DNA from: Ciona intestinalis
Lineage: Eukaryota; Chordata; Ascidiacea; Phlebobranchia; Cionidae
DNA: 64,000 nt
Reading direction: 5' to 3'
Assembly: GCF_000224145.3 (NCBI RefSeq)
Contig: NC_020166.2
Span: 4,490,507 to 4,554,506 of the forward strand
A model generated the notes under the pieces. That model was not told the origin of the DNA. It saw only the letters and a list, made by a program, of their open reading frames with translations, and did no database searches. Shown here in pieces: positions 1 through 13,400 of the stretch. Position numbers and translations under genes: made by a program. The stretch's first letter is position 1; each line of letters begins with the position of its first letter.

Positions 1-291
1 GCCCCAAGGCTCGATAATTAAATAAAAAAGGCAAATATAGAATACATACCTTTATAAATTAACTAATGCCTTAACGTGAAATAGACTGCTGATATTGTTG
101 CCAAGTTCAATACACAACTAACCATATACTGAAGTTGTGAAAACTAGAAAAGTGTTAGCCTACATTTGGAAAAGGGAAAATTTAGTTTAAATAGATTAAA
201 AGAATTCTTCTGTTTTAGGATTCTGCGTATATAAAACGTAGGAGTTAAATTTTAACCTGTCCTATCTGCTTAAGTGACATAAAACTGTGTG

Positions 292-3200
292 ATGAAAATT
301 TCTTTTATTCTTTTAATTTTGGTGAGTTTTAAAAATAAATCAATGCTGTCCTGTTGAATTTGATAATATTACTCCCGTTAATAAAACATATTTCCAGGTG
401 CTATCATATCAATGTTGCACAGCCTGCATTACAAAAGTTCAACCAAGCAAAGATTTAAATAACTTACCTGTTATATTATGGTGGCAAAAACAGATATTTC
501 CACACGCTGAAGAACCAGGCAAGCTGTTTTATTGTTTTTATTATTTTATTATACTTGTATATTTCCATGCCTATTAATGTGAAAAAGGGATAGTGATAAA
601 ACACTTTGTGTATTTATTTTATGTTAAATTGAAATGTAGGTGTATATTGCTTGAAGGTGAAACGAATTGTTTCTATGTTTCATTAGGAAGTTTAAAACAG
701 CTTAACCATTTTTTAATCAGCCACACATATAAAAGCTCACTTTAAAAGTTTACTATTATATGAATGTAACTTACTTTTCCTCGCGTGGCTGGNNNNNNNN
801 NNNNNNNNNNNNNNNNNNNNNNNNNNNNNNNNNNNNNNNNNNGTTATCACTTGGATTTAACACCTCGTGCCAGCTTACGAGTTACCAAGTATGTTACTTT
901 GTGGGTGATTACTTCTTATGTGGATTTTTTTATTTTTTTTATGTGTGGCTGATAATTTAAACAACCCATTAGTGACAACTGGGCTGGAGCAATTGCCGTT
1001 AAGTGTCTTGCCCAAGGACACATACACCTACAATGATAGCAACGACAAGCCTTAAACCCATTACCTCTGGGTTCGAGGCAGGGGCCTTAACCAACTGTGC
1101 TATGGCTGTAATTATATTTTATCTTCTTACAGAAAGAGACGATGGTTTAGTTGAAGTAAATTGTCCTAACTTGGGATACAAATGCATGGCAACTTACAAC
1201 AAAAATATTTTGGAACAAAAATCTACTGAACTACTCACCATCATGCAATACGGGACAGACTTCAGAGCTTATGAAGCTCCCTTGCCCAGAAAACCAAATC
1301 ATTTGGTAAAAATATGTGATTTAGATGAATTCTACTTTGGAAGCAGTTTAACAGTTTTAAATTTTTGTATTTACAATACAGTTGCTAACATGTAATACAA
1401 TTTTTCACAGTGGGCGTTACTTCATGAGGAATCTCCTCAAAATAACTACTTATTATGCAACAAAGAATCACTTGAATTATTTAATTTCTCTGCAACGTTC
1501 AAGCGGAATTCAGATTTTCCATTGACCACACAGCATTTCGTCAGTTCTGAACATTTGACTTCAAGAAAACCAATTTCTGTTATGGAAAAAAACAAGTAAA
1601 ATTCTTCTGAAATGTTTGTTTACCCTTTTAGTTCATTTTATTTTTTAAATTTATACCGTCTCCGAATAACTTCTTTTAAAACTTTGAGAATTCAAAAATT
1701 GACCAAAGATTGTAATTGCTATATATGTTGTCTAATAATACTGTGCTCACACCTCAGTATAAAGTAGGTGGTTACCTGCAATACTTAATTATACAACATT
1801 AACATTACTGTATTGTGTAAATTACTACTTAGCTTTATTTTTAGACTAAGGAAACAAGGCTTAGCTCCCATTGTTTATCTTCAATCTCATTGTGATGTTC
1901 CATCCGATCGAGATAGATATGTTTATCACTTGATGGGAAACATCAGCATTGATTCTTATGGTGCGTGCCTCAACAATAAAGATTTTCCAAATGCTGATTT
2001 AGTTGATACATCGCAGATGAATAGTGAGAAGCTGCTTGATATGTTAGGTTTGTATTTAGTGATTTTTGATTGATTTACACATAGTATATAAATGTTGCTG
2101 TAATATTTCTGTGAAATAAAACCACCAATTATTAATCATAGAAATGTTGTGAAAGTATCTATCATAAATTTTATGATTTTAAAAATCAAATAATAGAAAG
2201 TATTGAACACTTGATTTATAAGAAGCTACGAATAAAAATGCATGATATCTATAAAAAGTGTAGTAATTGGACCCAACATACAAAATAAAGGTGAAATATT
2301 GGCTTTACACAAACTCCTATATTTAGCAAAGTACAAGTTCCACATTGCATTTGAAAATGCTATTTGTGATGATTACATAACAGAGAAGTTGACGCGTCCT
2401 TTACATGTTGGATCAATCCCAATATACAGAGGATCCCCCTCTGTTAGAGACTGGGCACCAGACCATAATTCAATTATAATTGGTAAATATGTGTTTTATA
2501 TTGTTTGCTATTGTAAAGCAGGGTACTGTTACTCAAAATGTCTTTGTAATAATTATCCTTAAGAAAAAATTACATTTATACCTTTGTTTCTTAAACTTTT
2601 ATTAGTGCTTACTTTTAGAGTAACTTAACAGTCATTACCTTTTTTATTTGAATAAAACAATCTAGGTTTATTTAAATGATTAAAGTATTTTATTTTATTC
2701 ACTAGTCTACAACATTATTTAATAGAAACACGCCTATGAGTCCTCAGGGTATCAAAGGAGAAATGGTTGTTTGTACTTGCATCGTTTATGCATTCTATAC
2801 TATTAAAATTATCATGTGTTTAAATATATTTTAGCTGATGAATTTGAATCACCTGAACGATTGGCAGAATACATTCATTATCTTGATCAAAATGATGAAG
2901 CTTACTTAAAATACTTGGCTTACAAAGATCAACCGGAACTTCCAAATAAATGGTTATCGGAAACTCTTAATAATCGAAAGTGGGATTTAAATGGAGAAGA
3001 TACAAACAACTTCGTTGGTGGATATGAATGTTATGTTTGTGGAGAGGTAAAATTCATTCGAGGCGTTTTGTCAGATAAAAAATAGGAGGAAAATTGTCGG
3101 AATAAATAAATAGAAAAATATCTTTAAAGTTTGCTTTAAGTTTTTTTGGTGTAGTACAAACCTTACCTTGATATTTTTTGACTCTGGACGTTCTTTTGAT

Positions 3201-3973
3201 ATATGTAAATTCAAATATATTATTATTGGTTTTTGTCATAATACAAATAAATATAGTTTTTCTTAAATTACAGATGCATAAGATGGAGGCAAAATTGAGA
3301 AAAGGAATAAAAATCTCACCGCGTGTTGTACCACATAATCATTTAGATTGTTCACCACCCCAACCATCTATTGGAGATATATCTGATATTCCACCAAATG
3401 ATCAGTATGTAATGGTGTTTATGTTATAGACCAGTGTTACCCTATCTTTTTTATTGCCCCACCCACCCTGGACAACGAGCGGTGTATCAAACACCCCCAG
3501 CAAAAAAAGTAAAACTAAGTTATTTATCATTCATCACTTAAAGTCCTACTTTAATTAAAGAAATGAGGGTAGTGAGTGGTGCAATGCCGTCAACCTCTTG
3601 CAGCGGCGGACAAAGCATTCCCCCCCACTACAACATATGCAAAGAAGGCATGCAAATTTTTTCAGTCAAACATCATCATTTCCCGTTTTACGCTTTATAG
3701 GCACATCGGGGTACAGCTGCCCTGAGTTACTCTCACCTGTCCAGCTTAGCTAGTGACCCCAAATTGCCCAGTTTAAGCTTTTATTTGGTAATTCACTGTA
3801 TTTACCTTTACAGCTTACATAATTGGATCAGTGATTATTGGCAGAATCTTGATCAAGCAGTTGCATTGCGTGATATGGTGTTGGAGGGTGTGAGTGACTC
3901 AGAATCATTGTGGTCATATATTGAACGTAGATATCATGCTGGGGAGGGAGCCATGCAACACAACGAGTTATGA
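292..3973 (+). CDS. FUT11: FUT11/POFUT4-like fucosyltransferase (GT10), 9 exons
   Basis: Coding exons 292-321, 398-518, 1133-1305, 1411-1595, 1845-2047, 2327-2482, 2835-3046, 3274-3404 and 3814-3973 join in phase to 456 aa. The start ([10 protein letters not shown]) begins a short hydrophobic signal-anchor, typical of a type II Golgi/ER enzyme. The donor-binding GT10 block is in exon 6 ([14 protein letters not shown], then [13 protein letters not shown]). Exons 3-5 carry [28 protein letters not shown] and [15 protein letters not shown]. The C-terminal [12 protein letters not shown] block resembles FUT11 more than FUT10. Vertebrate FUT10/FUT11 are now described as protein O-fucosyltransferases acting on EMI domains in the ER; that role here is by homology. 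Intron 2 appears to use a GC donor (CAG|GCAAGC at 519) and contains a SINE and a 50-bp gap. The gene converges on the receptor gene at 4437. Confidence 0.93.
793..842. other. Assembly gap (50 N)
   Basis: A run of N inside intron 2 of the FUT11-like gene. No coding exon needs to lie here, because exons 2 and 3 join in phase. Confidence 0.99.
955..1112 (-). repeat. tRNA-derived SINE, full head
   Basis: On the minus strand the copy begins with a tRNA-like head: an A-box-like segment (TAGCACAGTTGG) followed by CCTGCCTCGAACCC. After this come a unique body and an A-rich tail. Related copies lie at about 8795-8985 and 57530-57745 (+ strand), with a tail-only fragment near 6787-6870. It sits in intron 2 of FUT11, ending about 20 bp before exon 3. 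It resembles composite SINEs described from Ciona; that identification is from memory. Confidence 0.75.
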
Positions 3974-4436
3974 GAATTGGGTTGTGAAAAGAGGTATTTC
4001 TTAGTTTTATAAATCTTTATCCAAATTAGTGATTAATTTTGTTCTCTTTCTAAAATGAAAGTTTTTGTCACAAATAAGTCCAGTGACTGGCTTTATTTAT
4101 GTCAATGTATTCAAGAATTTTAAGTATCCACGGTTTATTTTTTACATCTTAGTTTATTACAAGATTATGCAAATCTTAAAGGAACAATAATTTAATTTAA
4201 CCAATTTTGCAACTTGTGGAGATTGATCTTGTGCAAATTCAAAAAATGTTATACATGGCAACATAGACAATTTAGATGAACATAAAAACAGAAGCAACAA
4301 TTTAAACGATTTTGTGCTTGGTGTTTAACATAGGTTAATGTAGCGGTTTAATGATTTAAACAATGATTAAATGAAAGTTGATACAGTCTCACTTGTTCAT
4401 GTAAATGTGACAGCTATTTAATGAAACTTTGCAGAG
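3974..4436. other. Convergent intergenic spacer
   Basis: A 463-bp AT-rich spacer between the FUT11 stop codon (+) and the receptor stop codon (-), expected to hold both 3' UTRs. I see no further gene in it. Confidence 0.8.
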
Positions 4437-7400
4437 TTAAACTTTGGTGGTCGAGGTCGGACACACGGGGTCAGTGCAACACGTTCCACCCATCAGTAAA
4501 GCGCCCTCTGGTGATTGAATGCAATCATTTGATGTCAAAGTGATCGCCAATGAGCCGTGACTTTGATTGCTTCGTTGTCGCTGACGTGTCATGTTGGCTG
4601 CTCGACTGACACGAACACGTTTACGAACAAAAATATCCAATGGTTTTATGCATGATCTGAAATTACAAATAAACCAAAGTTTCATATAATATGTTGCAAA
4701 TTTGTATAATTTTATTGGCATTAGTTAAAATTGAGACATTAACCAAAAGATTTACCATAGATGCACGCAGCGATAGTTTGATGTGTAACTTGTGCTGATA
4801 ATAAATAATTAAACGTCTGTGGAACACCACACAACGAGATATTTTTAATTTACCAAGATAAAAATATGAATACTTACCTTTACTACAACATATTTAAAGC
4901 TTACCCATAAAGTACACTGAGTACATTTGAATATAAGATTGGATTGAGAGCACTATTGATTGGTAACAGTATAATAGCAGCAAATGCATATGCTACATCT
5001 GGCATATCAACTCCTAGCAAATTTAGAAATGCCATGACACATACCGGTCCCCAACATGCAAAGTCCGTTACAACCAAACGTGTTATACGTGCCTGAAATA
5101 AACTGAGCTAAGCATATTTATTAAAACAAAAAATTATTTCAAACCCAACCTGGGAAGCAACTAACCTGCATTATTCGATTCTCATCGTCATTTCTGTTCA
5201 TAGCAGCTGATCTTCTGGCATCGTGATAAATTACTAGATAAGATATGAGAATATACAGAAAAGCAATAAGATCAAATGTCATGATTATAGCTGAATATGC
5301 CCATGCAGAATCATTTACCTGTAGTATATTAATTTGAAGTTTATATTGTTAATAATTTTTAAGTATAATACATTACAGCAGGGGTTCCTAAACATTTTTT
5401 TAAAGTTTAAAATATTAAAAATAAACCTTTATAATTTTATTTGCAACTAATTCATATATTGTGTGCACATCATACTAAAACACAGTTGCATAAAGATAAA
5501 CCAATCACAGGCGACTAAATTGACAGGCAATTATTTTTTTTATATTTTTCTTTCCACAATAATTATATAAACAATAAAATTACAAACCAACTTACTGTTA
5601 CAAACAACTGAGGCAAACAGACAGAGTGAACATTATAGAATCCAAAATATCCTTTTACTTCAAAACTTGGCCAAAAAGTTGGATAAAACTCATGAATGAT
5701 GTCAAGAATTGAAGTCCATGATAAATCATTTGTTTGAACACCAGCAGAATACCTCCTTAACACAACTGACCATTCCTTTCGTGATATAATGTCGGTACCA
5801 AAATCTAATAATAATTTTATGATTGAAAGTTTCTTCTGTATTTGTTTTAAAGAATTCATTTATTTTATTAATATTATTAAAATATTAAAAACAAATCTAT
5901 GCTCTAGGTACCTTAACTCTAAGAGTATAGAAACACTATAGAAACATATAATATAGATATATATATATACTACATACATACACACATGCACCACTGTGCT
6001 GAATTAAATCTTCCCAAATTTGTAGATTTTTGGTAATCCCTTTTGCTATTTTAAGTACCAAACTACCAAATATTGTAAAAAATTCTTAAATCATGGCACT
6101 GTGGGAACAGGCTGTGCATAAGGTAGAAGGAAACATTTAACAAAACAAATAATGCAACCTTCATGTGATAAGGCCTTTAAGGTTGCAGCAAACATCTGCA
6201 TTGTTTGTTTGTCTGGTGTGTCAGTCTGAAAGAAGTCCACACTTGGTACAATCCATGCTGAAGATGTAAAATAATCATCCAAAGACTTCATATGAGGTAA
6301 GATGGCCAGAATGAGTGAAATTCCCCAAGCCATGCTCACTATAAAAATTGTGTATCTAAATAAACCATGATTAGTACTTCTCATAAAGAAAACAAGATAA
6401 GAACTTTACTTGACATGCATATAATCTGCTCTGAATGGTCTCAGCACTGCCACCATGCGGTAAGTTGTAAGAATAACCAGAAACATCACAGAAGATTGAA
6501 CCGATGTCATCGCCAGTGTTCCTAATGATGAACAAGCAGTGCTACTTCTCCATTCTCGATCCACATAACAATATCTTTAGTGGGAAGAAAAAACAGTTTA
6601 AAGTACTTTTAATTAATAAAGTAATTAAATGGGCAATTCACACATTGGCATTAGATTTTACAATAGCAATTGCTGTGTAACCATTAAATATGCTGAATAC
6701 AAAGCTAGATATTCCTGATAGTAAGTGTCTTTGGGTAAGAATGGCATTTGCTAAAAACGAGTGGTCAGTAATAGGTTGGTTGAAATATTGAGCCATACAT
6801 AAAATGAAAAACAATCATCCATAAAGCTACATGGGCTTAAAGTGTATGAAACAGAGTGTTACATTATCATTAAACTTTCCCCACCATGCAGGGACAAATA
6901 AGTATCATTCGAATTTTTAACCGCTTTAAGCCACAATCTCAAAGAAACAAGATATTGTAAGAATGCTTAATAGATTAACATACAACTATACCAAGTCTTT
7001 CAAACCTGCCGTTAGTTTTCGCGTTTTGTATTGCAAGCAAGATTAAATAAATTCCCATCATAAAATCTGCTACAGCCAAGTTAAGAACAAGCAGATGGTT
7101 ACTTTTCATCATTGGAGACAACCTGGTTAGGAAGAAAAGTGTTTAATTAAAAAAATGTTGTCTAAAATGTATATACCACATTACTACATACCTTCTTGAC
7201 TTCCACAACGTGCATAATGTGAGGGTTATTACAATAAGGTTACCTCCGATTGCAAGCACAGACATCATCCATATTAGAATGCTGAGCACAGATGCCTAAG
7301 TCACATTTTATTATTTGGATTTTCTATTACTTGCACCTGAACTATGGTTTTGCATTGATATAATATCTAAACCAATTTTTTTATTTTTTGTAAAAGTTAC

Positions 7401-10400
7401 ATATTTACGATAATATATAAGAAAACCCTGAAAGAGTTAACCTGAATCGGAAGTCAAACATTAGAATGAAAAACGACATAAAAGCTTTTAAATAAATAAA
7501 ATATATATATATATACATTGCCTAAAATAATTTGCACTTCTAAAAATTTAATCAAAATGTTGTAACTATTTTTATGAAATAAATCAACATACCTCGATTA
7601 GTCGGAATCGGGATGAAAAGTTGTTATCATTAAACCAATTGGTAGGACATTCATCACTGCCATCATAACAATCTTTTTTTCCATCCAATACAAGCCGATG
7701 CGGAACAAACATAGGATCGTGTAATGATGTAATGGAAGAAAATGCTGCTCCCTCCTTTGGTGCCCGAGTTTCACAATAGAATCTTGCTAAATCCTGGTTT
7801 CCACATTTGTCTGTAATTAAAATAAACCCTTTAATTTATAATCTTTTAGCTTTGTTAAAGATTAAAATGTTACAGATTAGTTACAATTTACAGGAACAAA
7901 CGTATAATGACGAATAGCTTATTGCAAACGTAAAACCACTGTGAAAAAATAGTCTTATTTTCACATAGTTCCCCCCCTATGAGGTCATAGTCACTGCCAT
8001 TTTGTATCTCAATTATTTTTTTATTGAGAAAAGTTTGGTTTATTGCATAACAAGAAAGTCATAAACTTCTTGGTGTATTTAAACAAAAAAAACAAAATTA
8101 ACTAATAAAAATACAAAACATTACATTAACATATGTTGTTTTTTAAACAGCAGTATTGCTGGCAAATTTGATGTTATTTAACATTCTGACTGACTACCTG
8201 ACATGCATACTCTTAAACGGAACTTGAGATAGTTTAAGTAACATTACGAAACACGAATTGAGATAAGTTAATTTCAGTTTGAAAACACTTAGTAGGCAAC
8301 CTTATACAATAAAATTGCCAAATATTAGTTTTCAACAGTTTTTTTACTTGGTTTTCCGAGATGAGTTGTGAATAATGCCAAATCAAGATTTTATTGTTTT
8401 AAAAAATATAAACAATTAATTCAAAATATATACAATTAATAACACAATGTACCAGTATTAAGCATACAAACTATTCTGTAAACCAAGCTGGTTGCTACCA
8501 CTATTAATTACCAAGGTAGGGTAACCTGTTAAACCATACTTTTCAGTGAAAACTAATCAAAATGGTAAAATATTAGACATAAATTCCCAAATTACCAATC
8601 ATTTCTATATGCATTAAAAAAAATAACGAGAAGCATGCATTTGCATAGCCGATTCACGAACAAAAAGAATGGCCAACAAAATGGCCAACACAATCAACTA
8701 CTTTGCAGACTTAACTACATAAAATCTGGAAGCCTAAATTCATCAAGTTGAAAGAATTATATAAAGTGATGAATTCCTTTTTTCTTTACGCTGAGCAAAG
8801 GTAGTAAGCGCACCTGTCTCTAACCCAGAGTTTCCGTGTTTTAGCTGCTGCTACCATTAAGTTAATTACTCCAACCGTGTTCCTCATGGGTTTACTAAAT
8901 TGTCAGCCATACACTACAAAAACTTAAATAAGTTCTACAAAATAGTAAGGCATATGAAACAGAACATCTGTGTTTTAACAATTATTACTGTCCGGCCACA
9001 CAAGAATAAATAAGTTACATAAATAAACACACATTCACCAGCTGATGTTTATGCTACTATATTGGTTCATACTTTCTTACAAAATCTTTATATAGAGCTG
9101 CACTCTTTTTGTATGTTTTATTGTTTTTAGTATATCAACCACTGACTAAAACAAGCTAACAAATTATCTATTAAAATTTTAGAAATATAGAGGAAAAGCT
9201 TTGTGCTAAAAATTAAGCACAGCTTAAATATTATTTCAAACCCATATTTTACAGTATACTTTTATTGTGATAACAGAATCACCAAAACAAACCCAAACAA
9301 TCAACTGTTTAAATATCTGTTGGATGAAAAAGAAACATCCAACATTACCTTCAGATTCATCTTCTTCCTCCACACAGTCTATTCTATCATCACATATTTG
9401 ACTAATGTGTATTGACACTTTTTCAAGTTGTCGGGGACGACTTTTTTCACATAGAGCCCTTGTGGGACAGAATTGTTCATCAGCAGAGAAATCGGTCCAT
9501 GTGCGAACACGGGTGTTTTTACCAGTTGGAGAAAAGTTGGGTTTGCAACGCTCAACACCATTACAGATCTAAAATAGATTTATACATCACCTTATAAATT
9601 TATACCAAAGATATCACAAAAAACACAGGGTGTCGGGTGTCTAAATATTGAGTACATGAAAAACTTTTAAAATTCTTGTTTAATAACCAAATGACCTCAA
9701 ATTTGAATCTACAGAGAACAGATTAAGACATCATATTTAATGTTATTAAGCAATATGTTAACAAGAAACATTTAAAAATGGTTTGTAAAATAATGTCAAA
9801 TTTTGGACACTGGTCAGTTTTTATAAAATATAGTGTTTAAGATTTAAATTGAAAAAAATATGGTTTTAAGGATGTGGCCAAATAACAACTTTACAAAAAA
9901 AATCAGTAAACCATGGACGTTTCAGTAAGTCAAAACCTAAATGTTTCAAAAAGAAGTTTCAATTACTTGATGAAGTTGGTGCATACTATCACAAAGCAAA
10001 CCAAAGCATTACATTTGATGCTTCATTTTCTAAAGACAATTTACCTCATCCGGTGAAAGCAGATTCTTCTGGTCTCCAGGGCAATGCCGGTATCCAAACT
10101 CATTAATGGGAAGACTCCAGCATATCTCAGGTGTATTGCTACCGCATCTGAAGTGGGAAGTGTGATTTTCATTGACGTATTCAATCTAAAAAATAATTAC
10201 AGTATTTAATAGAACACGTACAAGAAAGAACACATGGCGTGTGTAAGAAATGCCAAAAATGGACGAGCTTTTATGTGAAGCCATGACCTGTATGGGTATG
10301 ACACAGTGAGAGAGGAATGCAAAACGTAAACGTCAGACGTGATGGCATATCTTTTTTCAGCTTCCACTTCAGTAGCTGGACTAAGTGGATTAAAGTCTGT

Positions 10401-13400
10401 CATCCTCAGTTTTAACATCCTAATTGAATTACTCCACCACATGTGCTGGATGATTTACTAATCATGAATTCAATATATTATACGACTGGAAATAAGCATT
10501 TTAAAATTATGTTGTAATATGGTATGTAATATAATGGAAACTGTTTTTTTTTATAATCAGAGCTATTGTAAAAAATTCCATCAATTGGTTTAGTTAATAA
10601 TATAGACAACTCCTGGCCTAGAGAGTGACTTCATCTGTGTGGGTTTATTGCATTTTTCATTAAGAAAAAACAACACTTTGGTACAGTGGTTTGCTCAACT
10701 TCCTCTAAACTTTCATTTCAAAGCTTTTCTCGGGCATATGTGTCATTAGGTATGGCACATAACACCAATTGCTCTAAATCAGTGAGAACAGCAATTGCTC
10801 TAAATCTTAAACTGGGGGAACGTGTAACACTCAGAAGGGGGGCGCGAAAAACTATAAAATAAAGTGTTAATACAGTGGTGTTCAAAAGGCTAAAACACGT
10901 GTGGTAACTCTAAATTAATGGTCACTTATCGGTCCTCTAAATTGTGAGCCAGAAAAAACAATTCCTGACAAATCACAATGTTACATATGTAGTAACTTGT
11001 TCACGGTGACAAGATATATGAAAAAGAACAGCAGTGTAGGTAAAAGTGTTGTTTTTCTACCAAGCCAGGATAATGCAAGTTAAACTCGTTCAATCAATTA
11101 CCTCCTGAATCATTGTGCATTCATCAGAGAAGTCCAAACACTCTGGTGAGCCATCACATTCAACACCCGTCTTGTACAAGTTTCCAGACAGACAAGTGAA
11201 GTTTTTCTCACTGGTAAGTGAATGCTACAGCCGAAGAAAAAATGTAAAATTTTCACTAAACATGTCAGAATTGTTGAAATTTGAAATATTGCCAATAAGT
11301 TAGAGAAACTACATAGTGATAAATACAAGTATATAACTTTTATGCTAGTAATTACCAACCTGTTGTTGACTGAGGCAAGCTATCTCGTCTAGCTTATCTT
11401 CACAATCATTCACACCATCACAAACTTGTGATAGCATAACACAAGTTTTACCACCATCACATGACAAACGACTATAACCACACGCATCACAATTTGCTTT
11501 TGTACCTGGATACATAATTTAGTTGTTTTGTTTTCCATAAGTGCAACACACACAAAAAGTTACAATTTACTCACCAGTATCAAGGCAAACATTACTGCAT
11601 AACAAAGCAGAATTCATTGCAATATTTTTGCTATTTGATTCTTTTCGTTCACAGATGCATTCATCTGATAAATCGGGACAATCAACAATTCCATCACATA
11701 CTTGTCGATGTGATATATACAACGGATCGTTCAAACACCTTAAAGAATAAAACTTTACCCGTAACTACTTAAAATTTTAATTAATAAGGAAATATATAAT
11801 AAAAATTGATTTCAATATATATAAAAAATTAAAAAAACTGCCTGTTTAAAATAAGTCATATCACAACTGAGTTATTATTATGATAATAAAATATTACAAA
11901 CTTGAAGCATAAAGTTGTATTTCCAGCAAAACAAACATCAGATTGATCTAAACAATCAATAGTTTCATCATGGAGCATCTTTTGAGGAAGAATACACATA
12001 GTTGTTTCATCATTCCCCATCCTGGATGCTGTGCATTTGAATCCATGTCCGGTCACCTAAATTGGTTGATAATGTTGAAAAACATTCTAATGTACATGAT
12101 GTTTAACAATAGCATAGCTAATTATATTATATAAACTGTTATAGCTAGGCACAATATAAATAAAGACCATTCTGGTAAACTTATTTGTTTATTCAGACAT
12201 TTTAATGTACATCGGTTTTCCTTATTAGGTGTTTTAGATTCATGAACTTATGTATTTTCAGAAAATGGGATTTAAAAACAAGATAATAAAAAGAACAAAA
12301 TTACTCTTTCATCACTTCCATCAAGACAGTCGACTTTTTTATCACAGAAATCAGTCCGCTGTTTGCATGTTCCATCATCACAAAAAAAAGAATGTTTGCA
12401 TGATGATCCACATTCATCAACTCTAAATATACATCATACATTAAGAAATTTATACTGTATTGTAGTATTTTTTGTTCTTTGTAGTATTATTTGTTCACAC
12501 TTTGATGTATATTCAATAGACAGGTTTAGAATGAAAGTAAGTTACAAAATCTCATGCAGCTCACAAGTTAAGTTACCAGTTTGATAATAAGTTTTTAACA
12601 ATAGAACAGACACACACTGTTCAATTTAACTCCACCGAAAAAAGTTTTGGCTTTATTTAAATACTCAACCTGATTTCCAAGTTTGTATCAATTAATCACC
12701 AGAACAAAAAAAATTAAGACTGGAACTTATGACAACATGTTGAAGAAGTTTAGAATATACACTGTAGTTGTATGGCTACAGGTAGAAAATTAAATCACCT
12801 GTTCCTACAATGATCCAACCCATCACAAACATAAGCACCAGGCAAGACACATTGCATGTCGCACTTGTTGTATAAATTATCGCACATTAAACCACCACTT
12901 GGGAGCATGTTTAAAGACATTTCATCAGAACCATCACCACAATCATCAATACCTTAATGTATACGACTTTGTTAATTTGAATATTTAAAAAACACCCGCA
13001 TAAAAATGTATATTATGTAAAAAGTAAAACACATTTTAAATTCATTAATAATTCGTAAAAACGTGAATAAAATTTATGTCACATACTTTTATATTTTTAA
13101 CAAAATTTGAATGTCAACAATAACTAAACAAAAATATTTACCATCGCAAAATCTTGAAAATGCAATGCATTTTTTGGTATGCAAACATGTGAAGGTTCTG
13201 TTACAGCCGCCCTTCACATTGCATTCATCTGAGGAATCCAGACACTCATCGTAGAAGTCACAAGTCTACATAATATTAATATTCAACATATGTAAGTAAT
13301 TACATTTGACAAGTAGTTAATGTTAAAAGAACAACATACATGAATCCAATAGTATACTCGTTTGTTGGTGCACTCAAACAATTTCTGCTTGGAACATCCA

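Noticed and set aside
10206..10442. 78-codon minus-strand ORF inside the receptor gene
   Set aside because: No cysteine pattern of LDLa modules and no fitting splice sites. Flanking receptor exons (10045-10185 and 11102-11226) can join without it. Possibly repeat-derived.
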